Source: Shinella granuli
GTDB taxonomy: Bacteria > Pseudomonadota > Alphaproteobacteria > Rhizobiales > Rhizobiaceae
DNA length: 64,000 bases
Assembly (NCBI RefSeq): GCF_004341885.1
Contig: NZ_SLVX01000005.1
Span: 62,001 to 126,000, forward strand
Direction of reading: 5' to 3'
A program made the position numbers and the translations under genes. This document shows positions 45,024 to 55,153 of this stretch, one piece after another. The notes under the pieces are model-generated. The model did not search any database and was not told the origin of the DNA. It saw only the letters and a list, made by a program, of their open reading frames with translations. Numbering within the stretch: position 1 is the first letter of the stretch; each line of letters opens with the position of its first letter.

Positions 45024-46754
45024 TCAGCCTTCGAACACCATCAGCACGTCGCCGGCCTGGACGTAGTCGCCTTCCTTCACGCGCAGGCGGAGCCGGCCGG
45101 CCTTGGGGGCGAGGACCTGTGTCTCCATCTTCATCGCCTCCATGACGGCCACGAGGTCGCCTTCCACGACGGTGGCGCCGTCGGCGATCTTGAAGGCCTG
45201 CAGCGTGCCGGAAACCGGGGCCGTTATGCCGTCCTCGGCGGGCCCTCCGCCCTTGCCCGCGGCCGATGCACTGCCCTGCCCCGCCGCGCCGAGGCCGGCG
45301 AGCAGCAGGCTCGGCAGGGCGAGCGACACGCGCCTGCCGTCGATTTCGAGATGGGTGCGGACCAGCGTCGGATCGTCGATCGGCTCCGGCCGGGCCATGG
45401 CCTCGGGCATGGCGGCGAAATCGGTCTCGATCCAGCGGGTATGCACCTTGAAGCCGTCCGTGCCGATGAAATCCGCCGTGTCGATGGCGGCGCGGTGGAA
45501 CGGCAGGACCGTCGCCACGCCCTCGATGCGGAACTCCTTCAGCGCGCGGCGGGCGCGGCGCAGGGCCTCCTCGCGCGTCGCGCCGGTCACGATCAGCTTG
45601 GCGACCAGCGAATCGAAGACGCCGGGCACGGTGGAGCCTGTAACGACGCCGCTGTCGAGGCGCACGCCCGGGCCGGAGGGCGGATCGAACACGGTGATGG
45701 CGCCGGGCGTCGGCAGGAAGCCGCGGCCGGGGTCTTCCGCGTTGATGCGGAACTCGATGGAATGGCCGCGCGGCTCCGGCGTTTCCAGCACGCGCAGCGG
45801 CAAGCCCTCGGCGATGCGGAACTGCTCGATGACGAGGTCGATGCCGGTCGTCTCCTCCGTGACGGGATGCTCGACCTGGAGGCGGGTGTTCACCTCCAGG
45901 AAGGAGATCGTGCCGTCGACGCCGAGCAGGAACTCCACCGTGCCGGCGCCCGAATAGCCGGCGGCCGCGCAGATGGCCCTGGCGGCGGCGTGGATCTTCT
46001 GGCGCTGCTCGTCCGAGAGGAAGGGCGCCGGGGCCTCCTCGATGAGCTTCTGGTTACGGCGCTGGGCCGAGCAGTCGCGGGTGCCGAGCACCAGCACGTT
46101 GCCGTGCTTGTCGGCGATGACCTGCGCCTCGATATGGCGCGGCCGGTCGAGGAAACGCTCCAGGAAGCATTCGCCGCGGCCGAAGGCTGCCGTCGCCTCG
46201 CGCACGGCGGATTCATAGAGGTCCGCGACCTCCTCCATCTTCCAGGCCACCTTGAGGCCGCGTCCGCCGCCGCCATGCGCCGCCTTGATGGCGACCGGCA
46301 GGCCGTGCCTTTCCGCAAAGGCGACGACCTCGGCCGCCGAGGACACCGGGCCGTCGCTGCCGGCGACCAGCGGCGCGCCGACGCCCTGCGCGATGCGCCG
46401 TGCCTCGACCTTGTCGCCGAGCGCTTCGATGACATCAGGATCGGGGCCGATCCAGATGAGGCCGGCGTCCTGCACGGCGCGCGCGAATTCGGCACGCTCG
46501 GAAAGGAAGCCGTAGCCCGGATGCACCGCATCCGCGCCGGCGCGCCTTGCGACCGCGATCAGCTTCTCGATGTCCAGATAGGTTTCCGCCGGGCGCACGC
46601 CGCCGAGGCCGTAGGCTTCGTCGGCAAGGCGCACGAACAGCGCGTCCGCATCCGGATCCGCATAGACGGCGACCGACTGGAGGCCGTGATCACGGCAGGC
46701 GCGCACGATGCGCACGGCGATCTCGCCACGATTGGCAATCAGCACTTTCTTCAT
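45024..46754 (-). CDS. Biotin carboxylase fused to biotin carboxyl carrier domain
   Basis: 576 residues. The biotin carboxylase part starts [20 protein letters not shown] and contains HPGYGFLSE, the Gly-rich ATP loop [13 protein letters not shown] and the [20 protein letters not shown] active-site region. The C-terminal biotinyl domain has the biotin lysine in VMEAMKMET. It is the ATP-dependent CO2-activating half of a carboxylase. No carboxyltransferase of the acyl-CoA type is nearby; instead it ends a 5-oxoproline operon whose KipI-KipA protein is homologous to the urea carboxylase transferase region. The ATG at 46754 has AGGAGG upstream. Confidence 0.88.
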   Translation of the reverse strand: MKKVLIANRGEIAVRIVRACRDHGLQSVAVYADPDADALFVRLADEAYGLGGVRPAETYLDIEKLIAVARRAGADAVHPGYGFLSERAEFARAVQDAGLIWIGPDPDVIEALGDKVEARRIAQGVGAPLVAGSDGPVSSAAEVVAFAERHGLPVAIKAAHGGGGRGLKVAWKMEEVADLYESAVREATAAFGRGECFLERFLDRPRHIEAQVIADKHGNVLVLGTRDCSAQRRNQKLIEEAPAPFLSDEQRQKIHAAARAICAAAGYSGAGTVEFLLGVDGTISFLEVNTRLQVEHPVTEETTGIDLVIEQFRIAEGLPLRVLETPEPRGHSIEFRINAEDPGRGFLPTPGAITVFDPPSGPGVRLDSGVVTGSTVPGVFDSLVAKLIVTGATREEALRRARRALKEFRIEGVATVLPFHRAAIDTADFIGTDGFKVHTRWIETDFAAMPEAMARPEPIDDPTLVRTHLEIDGRRVSLALPSLLLAGLGAAGQGSASAAGKGGGPAEDGITAPVSGTLQAFKIADGATVVEGDLVAVMEAMKMETQVLAPKAGRLRLRVKEGDYVQAGDVLMVFEG

Positions 46755-46764
46755 GGCAGTCCTC

Positions 46765-48357
46765 CTAGCGGGTCGCGGCGATGTCGGCGAAGGGGCCGAT
46801 CGGGCGGAAACGGATTTTTGCATTGATCGGGATCTGGCCGGCAAGGTCCAGATGGTATTCGGCGACGGCGCCGATGACGGGATAGCCGCCGGTCAGCGGG
46901 TGGTCGGCCAGGAAGAGCACCGGCTGGCCGCTGTGCGGCACCTGGATGGCGCCCGTCGCCGTGCCTTCGCTCGGCAGTTCCGCGCTGTCCTTGCGCTCCA
47001 GCGGCACCTCGCCGGCAAGGCGGATGCCGACGCGGCTCGATTGCGGCGTGACCTGCCAGAGCTGGCTTGTCAGCGTCTCGATGCCCTTCTGCGTGAACCA
47101 GTCCGTGCGGGGGCCGAGCACCACGTCGAGCGTCACCACGTCGCCGGCCGAGGGCAGGTCGAAGGCGCGGAGTTCATCCGGCGAGACGCTCGCAAGCCCC
47201 TCCTTGCGGCTCTTCAGCGCCAGCACCGCCCCGGCCGTGACCGGCTCGGGGCCGACGACGGCCAGCGTATCGGTCGCCGCGCTGCCGAGGACCGGCGCGA
47301 CATCGAAGCCGCCGCGCACGGCAAGATAGGCGCGCATGCCCGCCTTCGGATGGCCGATCGTCACGACGTCGCCCGGCTCCAGCGCGATGGGCTGCAGGAT
47401 CGAAAAGTCGCGGCTGCGGCCGTCCGCATCACGAACCGTCACGGGACAGGCGGCGCCGGCAAGGCCGATCACGGCGCGTGCCGTGCTTTCGAAGGAGAAG
47501 CCGCCAAGGGTGAGTTCGAGCGCCGGCGTGTTGGCCGGATTGCCGACGATGCGACCCGCGGCATTGAAGGCGGCGCGGTCCAGCGCGCCGGAGGCCGAGA
47601 CGCCCTGCCCCGTCTGGCCGAAACGGCCGAGATCCTGGAAGACCGCCGGCATGGGCGCGGCCAGCACCTTGAACTGCGGCGCATCCGCCGCCACGGTGCG
47701 ATCCGCCTTGGCGACGGGCTCCGGAATGCTGACTGTCCGGCCCGCGGCCTCCATGTCGAAGAAGCGCACGCGATAGCCGGGCTGGAACAGCGCGCCGGGC
47801 TCGCGGTCGATATCCCACATCCTGACCGGCGTCGTGCCGATGATCTGCCAGCCGCCGGGACTCGCCTGCGGGTAGACGCCGCTGAAGGCGCCCGCAAGGG
47901 CGACAGAGCCGGCCGGAATGCGGGTGCGCGGGCTCTTGCGCCGCGGCACAGCGAGGACCGGATCGCCGCCGACGAGATAGCCGAAGCCCGGCGCAAAACC
48001 GCAGAAGGCCACGGTGAATTCGCTTTCCGTGTGCCGGCGCACGACCTCCTCGACGCTGAGGCCGGTCAGGTCGGCGACATCGCGCAGGTCCTCGCCGTCA
48101 TAGCGTACGGGAATTTCGACCAGATGCTCCGACGGGGCGATCTTCGCCGACAGGTCGCGGGTCCCGATCCGGGCCGCCAGATCCGCAGCCGCCATCCTTT
48201 CGGGACGGAAGCGGATCATCAGCGTGCGTGCGGCCGGCACCATCTCCTCGATACCGTCGATGGGATCGGCCTGCAACGCGGCGAAGAGGGCGAGCGTCTC
48301 GTCGAGATCGGCAAGCTCGACGAGGATGGTGGTCAGGCTGACGGGAAGAAAGCGCAT
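46765..48357 (-). CDS. pxpBC: Fused 5-oxoprolinase subunits PxpB-PxpC (KipI-KipA)
   Basis: 530 residues. Residues 1 to ~225 are the KipI/PxpB (allophanate hydrolase subunit 1) domain, with [16 protein letters not shown] and [20 protein letters not shown]. Residues ~230-530 are the KipA/PxpC domain, with [38 protein letters not shown] and [13 protein letters not shown]. With PxpA they form the ATP-dependent 5-oxoprolinase that opens pyroglutamate to glutamate. The two are separate genes in E. coli and Bacillus subtilis. Ten nucleotides separate it from the carboxylase gene. Confidence 0.88.
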   Translation of the reverse strand: MRFLPVSLTTILVELADLDETLALFAALQADPIDGIEEMVPAARTLMIRFRPERMAAADLAARIGTRDLSAKIAPSEHLVEIPVRYDGEDLRDVADLTGLSVEEVVRRHTESEFTVAFCGFAPGFGYLVGGDPVLAVPRRKSPRTRIPAGSVALAGAFSGVYPQASPGGWQIIGTTPVRMWDIDREPGALFQPGYRVRFFDMEAAGRTVSIPEPVAKADRTVAADAPQFKVLAAPMPAVFQDLGRFGQTGQGVSASGALDRAAFNAAGRIVGNPANTPALELTLGGFSFESTARAVIGLAGAACPVTVRDADGRSRDFSILQPIALEPGDVVTIGHPKAGMRAYLAVRGGFDVAPVLGSAATDTLAVVGPEPVTAGAVLALKSRKEGLASVSPDELRAFDLPSAGDVVTLDVVLGPRTDWFTQKGIETLTSQLWQVTPQSSRVGIRLAGEVPLERKDSAELPSEGTATGAIQVPHSGQPVLFLADHPLTGGYPVIGAVAEYHLDLAGQIPINAKIRFRPIGPFADIAATR

Positions 48358-48364
48358 CGGACCC

Positions 48365-49174
48365 TCACGCGTGATAGGCGGAATCGGGGATATCGGTGAT
48401 GAACATGTGGCCCGGCGCATGGGTGATGGCGAAGGGCACGCCGGACGCCATCACGGCCGCCTGCGGGGTGACGCCGCAGGCCCAGAAGACCGGCACCTCG
48501 CCGGGCTCGATGCGCACCGCATCGCCGAAATCAGGCTTTGCGAGATCGGCAATACCGATTTCCTCGGGCGCCCCGACATGGACCGGCGCACCATGCACGG
48601 CCGGGAAGCGGCCGGAAATGGTGGCGGCGTCGGCGACGCGCGAGGCCGGGATCGGCCGCATGGAGACGACCATGTTGCCCTTGAGCCGGCCGGCGGGCCG
48701 GCAGGCCCTGTTGGTCAGGTACATCGGCACATTGGTCTTGTCCGTCATGTGGCGGATCTCGATGCCCGCCTCGACCATCGGCGTCTCGAAGGTGAAGGAG
48801 CAGCCGATCAGGAAGGCGACGAGATCGTCGCGCTCCGCCCAGGCGGCTGACGCGTCCGGCGTTTCCTCGGCGAGCCTGCCATCGCGCCAGATGCGGTAGA
48901 GCGGCAGGTCGGTGCGCAGGTCCGCGCCGGGCGCAAGCAGCGTCGTCGGCGAGCCGGGATCGGAGACGTCGAGCACCGGGCAGGGTTTCGGATTGCGCTG
49001 CGCATAGAGCAGGAAATCGAAGGCCCAGTCGCGCGGCAGCACGATCATGTTGGCCTGGGTGAAGCCCGGCGCGATGCCGGAGGTGGGCGCGACGAGCCCA
49101 CCCCGATAATCGGCCCGCGCCTTGCGGGCGGCCGTGGCGTCGGCGTGGTCCAGGAAGGCGGTGGGGATCGTCAT
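48365..49174 (-). CDS. YcsI/DUF1445-family putative hydro-lyase
   Basis: 269 residues of the YcsI family, related to D-glutamate cyclase. Motifs include [51 protein letters not shown] and the C-terminal [16 protein letters not shown] with [11 protein letters not shown]. It may interconvert glutamate and 5-oxoproline or handle the D-isomer, which would fit between pxpA and pxpBC. In B. subtilis the same gene (ycsI) lies in the ycsF-ycsG-ycsI-kipI-kipA cluster. Confidence 0.85.
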   Translation of the reverse strand: MTIPTAFLDHADATAARKARADYRGGLVAPTSGIAPGFTQANMIVLPRDWAFDFLLYAQRNPKPCPVLDVSDPGSPTTLLAPGADLRTDLPLYRIWRDGRLAEETPDASAAWAERDDLVAFLIGCSFTFETPMVEAGIEIRHMTDKTNVPMYLTNRACRPAGRLKGNMVVSMRPIPASRVADAATISGRFPAVHGAPVHVGAPEEIGIADLAKPDFGDAVRIEPGEVPVFWACGVTPQAAVMASGVPFAITHAPGHMFITDIPDSAYHA

Positions 49175-49183
49175 GGCGCGCCC

Positions 49184-49951
49184 TTACGACTTGTCGGCGA
49201 AGGAGCGGATGGCGATGCCTTCCACCTCGAACCGGCGGCGGATCCCCTCTGCGATGGCGACCGCGCCGGGACTGTCGCCGTGCACGCAGATCGACTGTGC
49301 CTCGATGCGGATCGTGCTGCCGTCGATGGCTTCGAGCGTGCCCTCGCGGGCAAGCTGCACCATGCGGTCGGCGATCTTCGCCGCGTCGTGCAGCACCGCG
49401 CCGGGCTCACGGCGCGAGACGAGCTCGCCCTTCGGCGTGTAGGCGCGGTCGGCGAAGGCCTCGGCGACGACGGCAAGGCCGGCCTTGCGGGCGAGGTCGA
49501 GGATCGGCGCATTGGCAAGGCCCATCAGGACCAGCGCAGGATCGACCGCCTTGATGCCGTCGATGACGGCCTGGCCCTGTCTGGCGTCATAGGCGATGCG
49601 GTTGTAGAGCGCGCCGTGCGGCTTGACGTAGCGCACCGTCGTTCCCGCCGAGGCGGCAACGCCCTTGATCGCGCCGATCTGGTAGATCACGTCGGCAATC
49701 AGCTCCTCCGACGTGGCGTCGAGATCGCGCCGGCCGAAGCCGACACGGTCCGGATAGGAGACATGGGCGCCGATGACGACGCCGTTCTTCGCGGCCGCCT
49801 GGACCGTGCGGTAGATGCCGGCCGGATCGCCCGCATGGAAACCGCAGGCGATGTTGGCGGAGGAGACGACGGCGAGCATCGCCGCATCGTCGCCCATGCG
49901 CCAGGCGCCGTAGCTTTCGCCGAGATCGCTGTTGAGATCGATCGCTGCCAT
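49184..49951 (-). CDS. pxpA: 5-oxoprolinase subunit PxpA (LamB/YcsF family)
   Basis: 255 residues, the usual length. It begins with the family hallmark [14 protein letters not shown], followed by [40 protein letters not shown] and the C-terminal [17 protein letters not shown]. It supplies part of the active site that phosphorylates and opens 5-oxoproline together with the PxpB-PxpC fusion. AGGGGAGGG precedes the ATG. Confidence 0.95.
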   Translation of the reverse strand: MAAIDLNSDLGESYGAWRMGDDAAMLAVVSSANIACGFHAGDPAGIYRTVQAAAKNGVVIGAHVSYPDRVGFGRRDLDATSEELIADVIYQIGAIKGVAASAGTTVRYVKPHGALYNRIAYDARQGQAVIDGIKAVDPALVLMGLANAPILDLARKAGLAVVAEAFADRAYTPKGELVSRREPGAVLHDAAKIADRMVQLAREGTLEAIDGSTIRIEAQSICVHGDSPGAVAIAEGIRRRFEVEGIAIRSFADKS

Positions 49952-49969
49952 TGTTCCCTCCCCTTTTCC

Positions 49970-51235
49970 TTAGAGACCGAGCAGGCCGAAGATCGTGCCG
50001 GCCGACTTGTAGCCCATATACCATGTCAGCGCGCAGACCAGGACGCCAAGGCCGAGCAGCCAGCGTGGATAGTGGTAGCCACCCATCAGGTCCTCGCGCT
50101 TCCAGGCAGCGAAGAGGAAGATGCTGAGGCCGATCGGCAGGATGAGACCGTTGAGACCGCCGACGAAGACCAGCATGGCGGCGGGCGGCGTGGTGATCAG
50201 AAGGTAGGAGACCAGCGAGATGGCGATGAAGACGACCGTCGCCATGTTGCGGGCGTGTTCGCTGATGTCCTGCTTGAAGACGGTGATGAAGGAGATCGAG
50301 GTATAGGCCGCGCCGATGACGCTGGTGATGGCCGCCGCCCAGAAGATGATGCCGAAGAGGCGCAGGCCGACATCGCCGGCAGCGGCCTGGAAGGCCTGGG
50401 CGGCCGGGTTCGCCGCCTGGCTCGCCGTGTCGATGACGACGCCGCTGGCAACGACGCCGAGGATGGCGAGGAAGAGCACGTACCGCATCAGGCCGGTCAC
50501 GGCGATGCCGGTGAGGGCCGCGCGGGAGACCGCCGGCAGGTGCTCCTGGCCGACCATGCCGCGGTCGAGCAGGCGGTGCGCGCCGGAATAGGTGATGTAG
50601 CCGCCGACCGTGCCGCCGACGATGGTGGTGATCGTGGCAAAGTCGATCGTATCGGGCAGGACGGTCTGGAACAGCGCGTCACCCACCGGCGGGCCGGACA
50701 CGAAGGCGACGTAGAGCGTCAGCACGATCATCAGGATGCCGGCGAAGACGATGAAGCGGTCGACCGCAAGGCCGGCGCGCTTCGACAGGAAGATGCCGAT
50801 CGAGAATACCGCGCTGATCGCCCCGCCGATCTTCGGATCGAGGCCGAAGACCGCATTGAGGCCGAGGCCGGTGCCGCCGATATTGCCGATGTTGAAGAAC
50901 AGGCCGCCGACGATGACGAGAACGGCCAGCAGGTAGCCCGAGCCGGGAATGGCGGCATTGGCGACGTCCGAAGCGCGCATGCGCGTCAGCGTGACGATGC
51001 GCCAGATGTTCAACTGGACGACGAAGTCGATGAGGATGGAGGCGAGGATGCCGAAGGCGAAGGCGGCGCCGAGCTTGGTGGTGAAGGTTGCCGTCTGCGT
51101 GATGAAGCCCGGGCCGATGGCGGAGGTCGCCATCAGGAAGATCGCGGCGACCAGCGCCGAACGACGGGATTTGACGGTGTGGATGCCCTGCGCGATCACG
51201 CCCGTGCCGGCAGGCACAGCTGCATTCTGTTCCAT
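49970..51235 (-). CDS. NRAMP-like transporter (YcsG type)
   Basis: 421 residues with about eleven hydrophobic segments. The first (SALVAAIFLMATSAIGPGFI) carries the SAIGPGFITQTA motif typical of YcsG-like NRAMP homologues; the DPGN/MPH metal motifs of true metal-ion NRAMPs are not evident. It is first in the pxp operon, 18 nt ahead of pxpA, so uptake of 5-oxoproline or a related compound is more likely than metal uptake. Substrate is inference from context. Confidence 0.82.
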   Translation of the reverse strand: MEQNAAVPAGTGVIAQGIHTVKSRRSALVAAIFLMATSAIGPGFITQTATFTTKLGAAFAFGILASILIDFVVQLNIWRIVTLTRMRASDVANAAIPGSGYLLAVLVIVGGLFFNIGNIGGTGLGLNAVFGLDPKIGGAISAVFSIGIFLSKRAGLAVDRFIVFAGILMIVLTLYVAFVSGPPVGDALFQTVLPDTIDFATITTIVGGTVGGYITYSGAHRLLDRGMVGQEHLPAVSRAALTGIAVTGLMRYVLFLAILGVVASGVVIDTASQAANPAAQAFQAAAGDVGLRLFGIIFWAAAITSVIGAAYTSISFITVFKQDISEHARNMATVVFIAISLVSYLLITTPPAAMLVFVGGLNGLILPIGLSIFLFAAWKREDLMGGYHYPRWLLGLGVLVCALTWYMGYKSAGTIFGLLGL

Positions 51236-51312
51236 GAGATTTCTCCGCTCTCACACACCCGCCCCTCGCGAGTGATGCATCGTCAAATGATGAACCGTCA
51301 CACAAAAATGTC

Positions 51313-51331
51313 AATATTGTTCAACAATATT
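51313..51331. promoter_or_regulatory. Perfect 19-bp palindromic operator between the pxp operon and its GntR regulator
   Basis: AATATTGTT-c-AACAATATT is a perfect palindrome in a markedly AT-rich patch of the 242-nt divergent gap (51236-51477). The ATTGT-N3-ACAAT core has the form of FCD-type GntR operators. It is placed to control both the NRAMP-like gene and the regulator. Confidence 0.6.
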
Positions 51332-51477
51332 TCTATATCGTTCCTTATTATTGCCGTTTTACCAATCACATAGCGCGAGATTCGCCACACTTTTCAGCCC
51401 ATTGCTCACCCATTCGTGCTATGGCCAGCCTGGAAAGAGGGCACCCGAGGAAACGGAATCGGGCCGGGGAGACGACG

Positions 51478-52140
51478 ATGACGGATGACGGAGAAGGCCT
51501 GCCGCTGGCAGATCGATTGGCACGGCGCATTCGCACGCTTCTGATCTCGGGAGAGCTTTCTCCCGGCCAGCGCCTGTCGGAAGCCGCCTTCAGCGATCGT
51601 TTCGACGTCTCGCGCAATTCGCTGCGCGAGGCCTTCCGCCTGCTCACCAAGGACGGGCTGCTGCGCCACGAGGCCAATCGCGGCGTCTTCGTCGCCGTGC
51701 CCTCCATGGCCTCGATCATCGACATCTACCGCGTGCGGCGCATGCTCGAATGCGGCGCGCTGCGCCAGGCCTGGCAGCAGCACCCGGCGATCCGCGCGAT
51801 GCGCACGGCGGTGGAGATGGCGCGCGAGCGGCGTGCCGAAGGCGACTGGATCGGCGTCGGCAGCGCCAACATGATGTTCCACACCGCCGTCATCGACCTC
51901 TCCGACAGCGCGCGGCTCAACGAATTCTACGAGCGCATCTCGGCGGAACTGCGCCTCTGCTTCGGGCTGCTCAACGACCCGGAGCACCTGCACTCCCCCT
52001 TCGTCGACATGAACGACGCCATCACGACGCTCGTCGAGACGAACCGGCCGCATGAGGCCGCGGCCCAGATGGAGACCTATCTCAACCTCGCCGAGCGCAC
52101 GATGCTGAAGGCGCTGGAGCGGGCATCCGAGCTGGCCTGA
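51478..52140 (+). CDS. GntR-family (FCD) transcriptional regulator of the pxp locus
   Basis: 220 residues. The winged helix (LSEAAFSDRFDVSRNSLREA, RLLTKDGLLRHEANRGVFV) is followed by an FCD ligand domain with predicted metal ligands in MMFHTAVIDLSDS and NDAITTLVETNRPHEAAAQM. It is divergent from the 5-oxoproline operon and takes the place of the IclR-type KipR of B. subtilis. The ATG at 51478 has GGGGAGA 5 nt upstream, which decides the start. It converges with the GGDEF-EAL gene, 9 nt apart. Confidence 0.9.
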   Translation: MTDDGEGLPLADRLARRIRTLLISGELSPGQRLSEAAFSDRFDVSRNSLREAFRLLTKDGLLRHEANRGVFVAVPSMASIIDIYRVRRMLECGALRQAWQQHPAIRAMRTAVEMARERRAEGDWIGVGSANMMFHTAVIDLSDSARLNEFYERISAELRLCFGLLNDPEHLHSPFVDMNDAITTLVETNRPHEAAAQMETYLNLAERTMLKALERASELA

Positions 52141-52149
52141 GCCTGCCGG

Positions 52150-54198
52150 CTAAGCGGCGCCGACGCGGCGGAGCGGCGCGGCAAGGCCTGTCGTTTCCGG
52201 CAGGAAAGGCTCCGGCCGGCTGAGAAAATAGCCTTGCGCATAGTCGACGCCGATCGTCTGCAACGCCGCAAGAATCTCGGCGTTTTCAACGAATTCGGCG
52301 ATCGTCCTGCGGCCGGCGAGATGGGAGATCTGGTTGATCATCTCGACGGTCATCCAATCCGCCTTGTCCGTCAGCATGTCGCGCACGAAGCTGCCGTCGA
52401 TCTTCACATAATCGACCGGCAGGCGCTTGAGATAGGTCAGCGACGACATGCCGACGCCGAAATCGTCGAGCGCGAAGCGGCACCCCATCGCGCGCATCGC
52501 GTTCATGAAGGCGATGGCCTCGTCGAGGTTCTCGATCGCGCTGGTTTCGGTGATCTCGAAGCAGAGCGCCCCGGCCGGCACGCGGCTGTGGCGCAGCGCC
52601 TCGCGCAGGAACGGCAGGAAGGTCTCGTCCTTCAGCGTCAGGCCGCTAAGATTGATGGAATAGGTGCCGGCAGCCGCGCCCTTGCGCCGGCTGATGATCT
52701 CGAGCGCGTGGCGCACCACCCAGCGATCGAGCGCCGGCATGAGGCCGAAGCGTTCGGCCGCCGGAATGAAGGCGCCGGGCGACAGCAGCGTGCCGTCCTC
52801 TTCGAGCCGCAGCAGGATTTCGCGATGCTCGCCCGTCTCGCCATCCTGCCGGACGGTGGCAATGGCCTGGGAGAACAGCCGGAAGCGATCCTCCTCCAGT
52901 GCGCGGTGCAGGCGCTGCACCCAGTTGAGATTGGCGGTGAACTGGGTCTGCGCCACGTCGGTCGTCTCGTAGACATGCACGCGGTTGCGGCCCTTCTCCT
53001 TGGCCATGTAGCAGGCGATGTCGGCCGCGCGCAGCGCTTCCTGGAGCGTGTAGCTGCGCCCGGCGAGGTGCACCACGCCGATGCTGGCGCTGATCGAATA
53101 GCGATGCCCGTTCCAGACGAAATCGATAGCCTCGGTGATCTCGCGAAGACGCATGGCGATCCGCAGCGCATCCTCCGGCGCGCAGTTCGGCAGGACGATG
53201 CCGAATTCGTCGCCGCCGAGCCTTGCGAGAAGATCCGTGCCGCGGATCGCGTTGGCGAGATCGCGCGAGACACGGCGCAACAGTTCGTCGCCGGCCGCAT
53301 GGCCGCCATTGTCGTTGACGGCCTTGAACTGGTCGAGATCGATGAACATCAGCGCATGGCGGGTTTTCGGCCCCGCCAGCATGCGCTCCAATTCGTCTTC
53401 GAAGAGCCGACGGTTCGCAAGGCCCGTCAGGTCGTCGTGATTGGCGCTGAAGGACAGTTGCTCCTCGATCTTGCGCCGGTGGGTGAGGAAGCTGTCGAGC
53501 CGCCAGACCGTCAGCACGATGAAGAGCAGCGCCATCGCCACATTGGCCGCGAGAAGCACGTCCTGGACCTGCCGCGTCCCCGCGCCGAGGCGATCGGAGA
53601 AGCGCTTGGTGAGCGGCGTGACCAGCGCGTTGATCTCGTCGAGCTGGCGCGTGATGTCACGGCGGTCGATTTCGCTGATATGGCGGGACGCATCGATCGC
53701 CTCGCCAATCGGCAGCAATTGCAGCAGCACCCCTTCCGCCGTGCGCCAGTCGCGCAAGCAGGCCTCCATCACCGGAAGCCAGCGGAAGTAGCGGAACAGC
53801 CAGATCACGTTCGGAATGTCGTCCGGATGATTACCGCCCTCAAGGAAACCCTGATAGGCAGCCTGGATATCCGGCGGGTCGGCCTCGAGCGCAAGCCGCG
53901 CCGCACGGTCGCCCAGCGGGACCAGCATCGCCTGACGATAACGATCGACGAAGGAACGGTTGCCGGTGTCGGCATAGCGGTTGAGGTAGTAGAGCGCGTC
54001 GTGCTGCCCCTTGGACCACAGGCTTTCGCCCGTCACGAAGGCGCGCAGCGAGGTGCTGACCTGCAGGCTGAATGTGGCAAGCGCAGTCTGCAGGAGAACG
54101 ATCAGGACGAAGGGCCAGGCGACGGAGATCAGGCGAAGCGTGCTTCGAGGGTATCGCGTCATGGCCGGCACCGTGCCGCCCGGTTCACACCGAAGCAT
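52150..54198 (-). CDS. Membrane-bound GGDEF-EAL protein (c-di-GMP synthesis and breakdown)
   Basis: 682 residues: an N-terminal membrane segment (VAWPFVLIVLLQTALATF), a ~190-residue periplasmic sensor region, a second segment (VLLAANVAMALLFIVLTVW), a GGDEF domain with intact GGDEF at about 328-332, and an EAL domain. In the EAL domain the signature is EIL (REILLRLEEDG), but the other catalytic parts are present: NLSG, ETSAI, DDFG, KIDG, E in AEFVEN and QGYF. Both activities are therefore possible. The start at 54198 is chosen for the GGTGGAGA upstream; 54222 and 54162 are alternatives. Confidence 0.88.
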   Translation of the reverse strand: MLRCEPGGTVPAMTRYPRSTLRLISVAWPFVLIVLLQTALATFSLQVSTSLRAFVTGESLWSKGQHDALYYLNRYADTGNRSFVDRYRQAMLVPLGDRAARLALEADPPDIQAAYQGFLEGGNHPDDIPNVIWLFRYFRWLPVMEACLRDWRTAEGVLLQLLPIGEAIDASRHISEIDRRDITRQLDEINALVTPLTKRFSDRLGAGTRQVQDVLLAANVAMALLFIVLTVWRLDSFLTHRRKIEEQLSFSANHDDLTGLANRRLFEDELERMLAGPKTRHALMFIDLDQFKAVNDNGGHAAGDELLRRVSRDLANAIRGTDLLARLGGDEFGIVLPNCAPEDALRIAMRLREITEAIDFVWNGHRYSISASIGVVHLAGRSYTLQEALRAADIACYMAKEKGRNRVHVYETTDVAQTQFTANLNWVQRLHRALEEDRFRLFSQAIATVRQDGETGEHREILLRLEEDGTLLSPGAFIPAAERFGLMPALDRWVVRHALEIISRRKGAAAGTYSINLSGLTLKDETFLPFLREALRHSRVPAGALCFEITETSAIENLDEAIAFMNAMRAMGCRFALDDFGVGMSSLTYLKRLPVDYVKIDGSFVRDMLTDKADWMTVEMINQISHLAGRRTIAEFVENAEILAALQTIGVDYAQGYFLSRPEPFLPETTGLAAPLRRVGAA

Positions 54199-54424
54199 GT
54201 CGTCTCCACCCCGATGCGGCATTCCCCGTCACTCGCGATCGCTGTGGTCCTGTTCAAAGGCCGCACCCGTCTCACCACGCCTGCCCCCTGCGCGCAGGCG
54301 GCCGGAAACCGGCAACCGCACCATCGCTTCGGTACGGACGAGTGGAGCACAAGAGTGTGAGAAAACCCCTAATGCAACCATGAGATTGCATTCCATCGGC
54401 ACGTTTGCGCCCCGGTTCGGAACG
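54199..54424. other. Gap upstream of the GGDEF-EAL gene with no recognised gene
   Basis: 226 nt between the GGDEF-EAL start and the toxin stop. No gene, clear promoter or strong hairpin was recognised. Confidence 0.5.
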
Positions 54425-54838
54425 CTAGAACGCCCAGGGATCGACGAGCTCGATGCCGGTACCGGTAAAATCGCGGATGTTGCGGGTCGCAAGCCGGCCG
54501 CCGTTGACGCGGACGATCGCGGCGATCATGCCGTCGGGCGCCGACATCGGGCGCCCCTCCCGCACCGCCTGGCCCATGATCTCGCCATAAACAAGCGCTG
54601 CCGCCTCCGTCAGGCCGAAAATCCGTCCGGCAAAACGGCGTCGCCATTCGGCCAGGCCCTGTGCCAGCCGGTCTGCCCGCTCGTCCGGCCTGATCTTCTG
54701 GATGCCGAAGGCGATCTCGGCAATCGTCACCGTCGGCAGCGCCAGTTCGGCATCGAAACGCACGAGCCAGGCGAGCACGTTTTCCGAAGGCGCCTTCTTC
54801 AGCGTCTCCGACACGACATTCGTATCGAGGAAGATCAC
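54425..54838 (-). CDS. vapC: PIN-domain ribonuclease toxin (VapC/FitB type)
   Basis: 137 residues. PIN-domain acidic residues are in place: Asp5 (FLDTNVVSE), Glu41 (TIAEIAFGI), Asp102 (APDGMIAAIV) and Asp123 in the closing TRNIRDF. VapC-type toxins cut RNA in a Mg-dependent manner and are held in check by the antitoxin encoded just upstream. Translation starts at a GTG that overlaps the antitoxin stop (GTGA), so it is coupled and probably weaker than the antitoxin. Confidence 0.92.
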   Translation of the reverse strand: MIFLDTNVVSETLKKAPSENVLAWLVRFDAELALPTVTIAEIAFGIQKIRPDERADRLAQGLAEWRRRFAGRIFGLTEAAALVYGEIMGQAVREGRPMSAPDGMIAAIVRVNGGRLATRNIRDFTGTGIELVDPWAF

Positions 54839-55083
54839 AGGTCGAGGCCCGTATGGGGCGTGCGGTGTTCGCGGATCGTGGCCTCCAGATCGACCTCCGC
54901 GCCGAAATCGGCGGCAAGTCGCTGGTAGAAGCGAGCCGCCGGCTCGCTGCCGGCCTCCCGCACCTCATAGGCCTCCAGCGCCCGCTCGACGATATCGGCG
55001 ATCGTACGGTTTTCCCGCCGCGCGAGGCGGTGGGCGAGATCGCGCGCGCGGGCGCTGCGGACGGAAAGCTGCGGTTCTGCCAT
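54835..55083 (-). CDS. vapB: VapB-type antitoxin
   Basis: 82 residues. The N-terminal part (LSVRSARARDLAHRLARREN, then RTIADIVERALEAYE) looks like the short DNA-binding segment of Rv0623-like VapB antitoxins, and the acidic C-terminus (FGAEVDLEATIREH) would wrap the toxin. ATG 55083 is chosen because AAGGAGG lies 6 nt upstream. Confidence 0.85.
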   Translation of the reverse strand: MAEPQLSVRSARARDLAHRLARRENRTIADIVERALEAYEVREAGSEPAARFYQRLAADFGAEVDLEATIREHRTPHTGLDL

Positions 55084-55153
55084 GATGGCCTCCTTCAAGG
55101 GAAATATAGTCCCTCCCGGCCCTGCCATCAAGATGGCATCTGGTGGCAAGCCG

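Noticed and set aside
49970-51235. Manganese/iron NRAMP transporter
   Set aside because: The fold is NRAMP-like but the usual metal-site motifs are not evident and the gene is first in a 5-oxoproline operon, as ycsG is in Bacillus.
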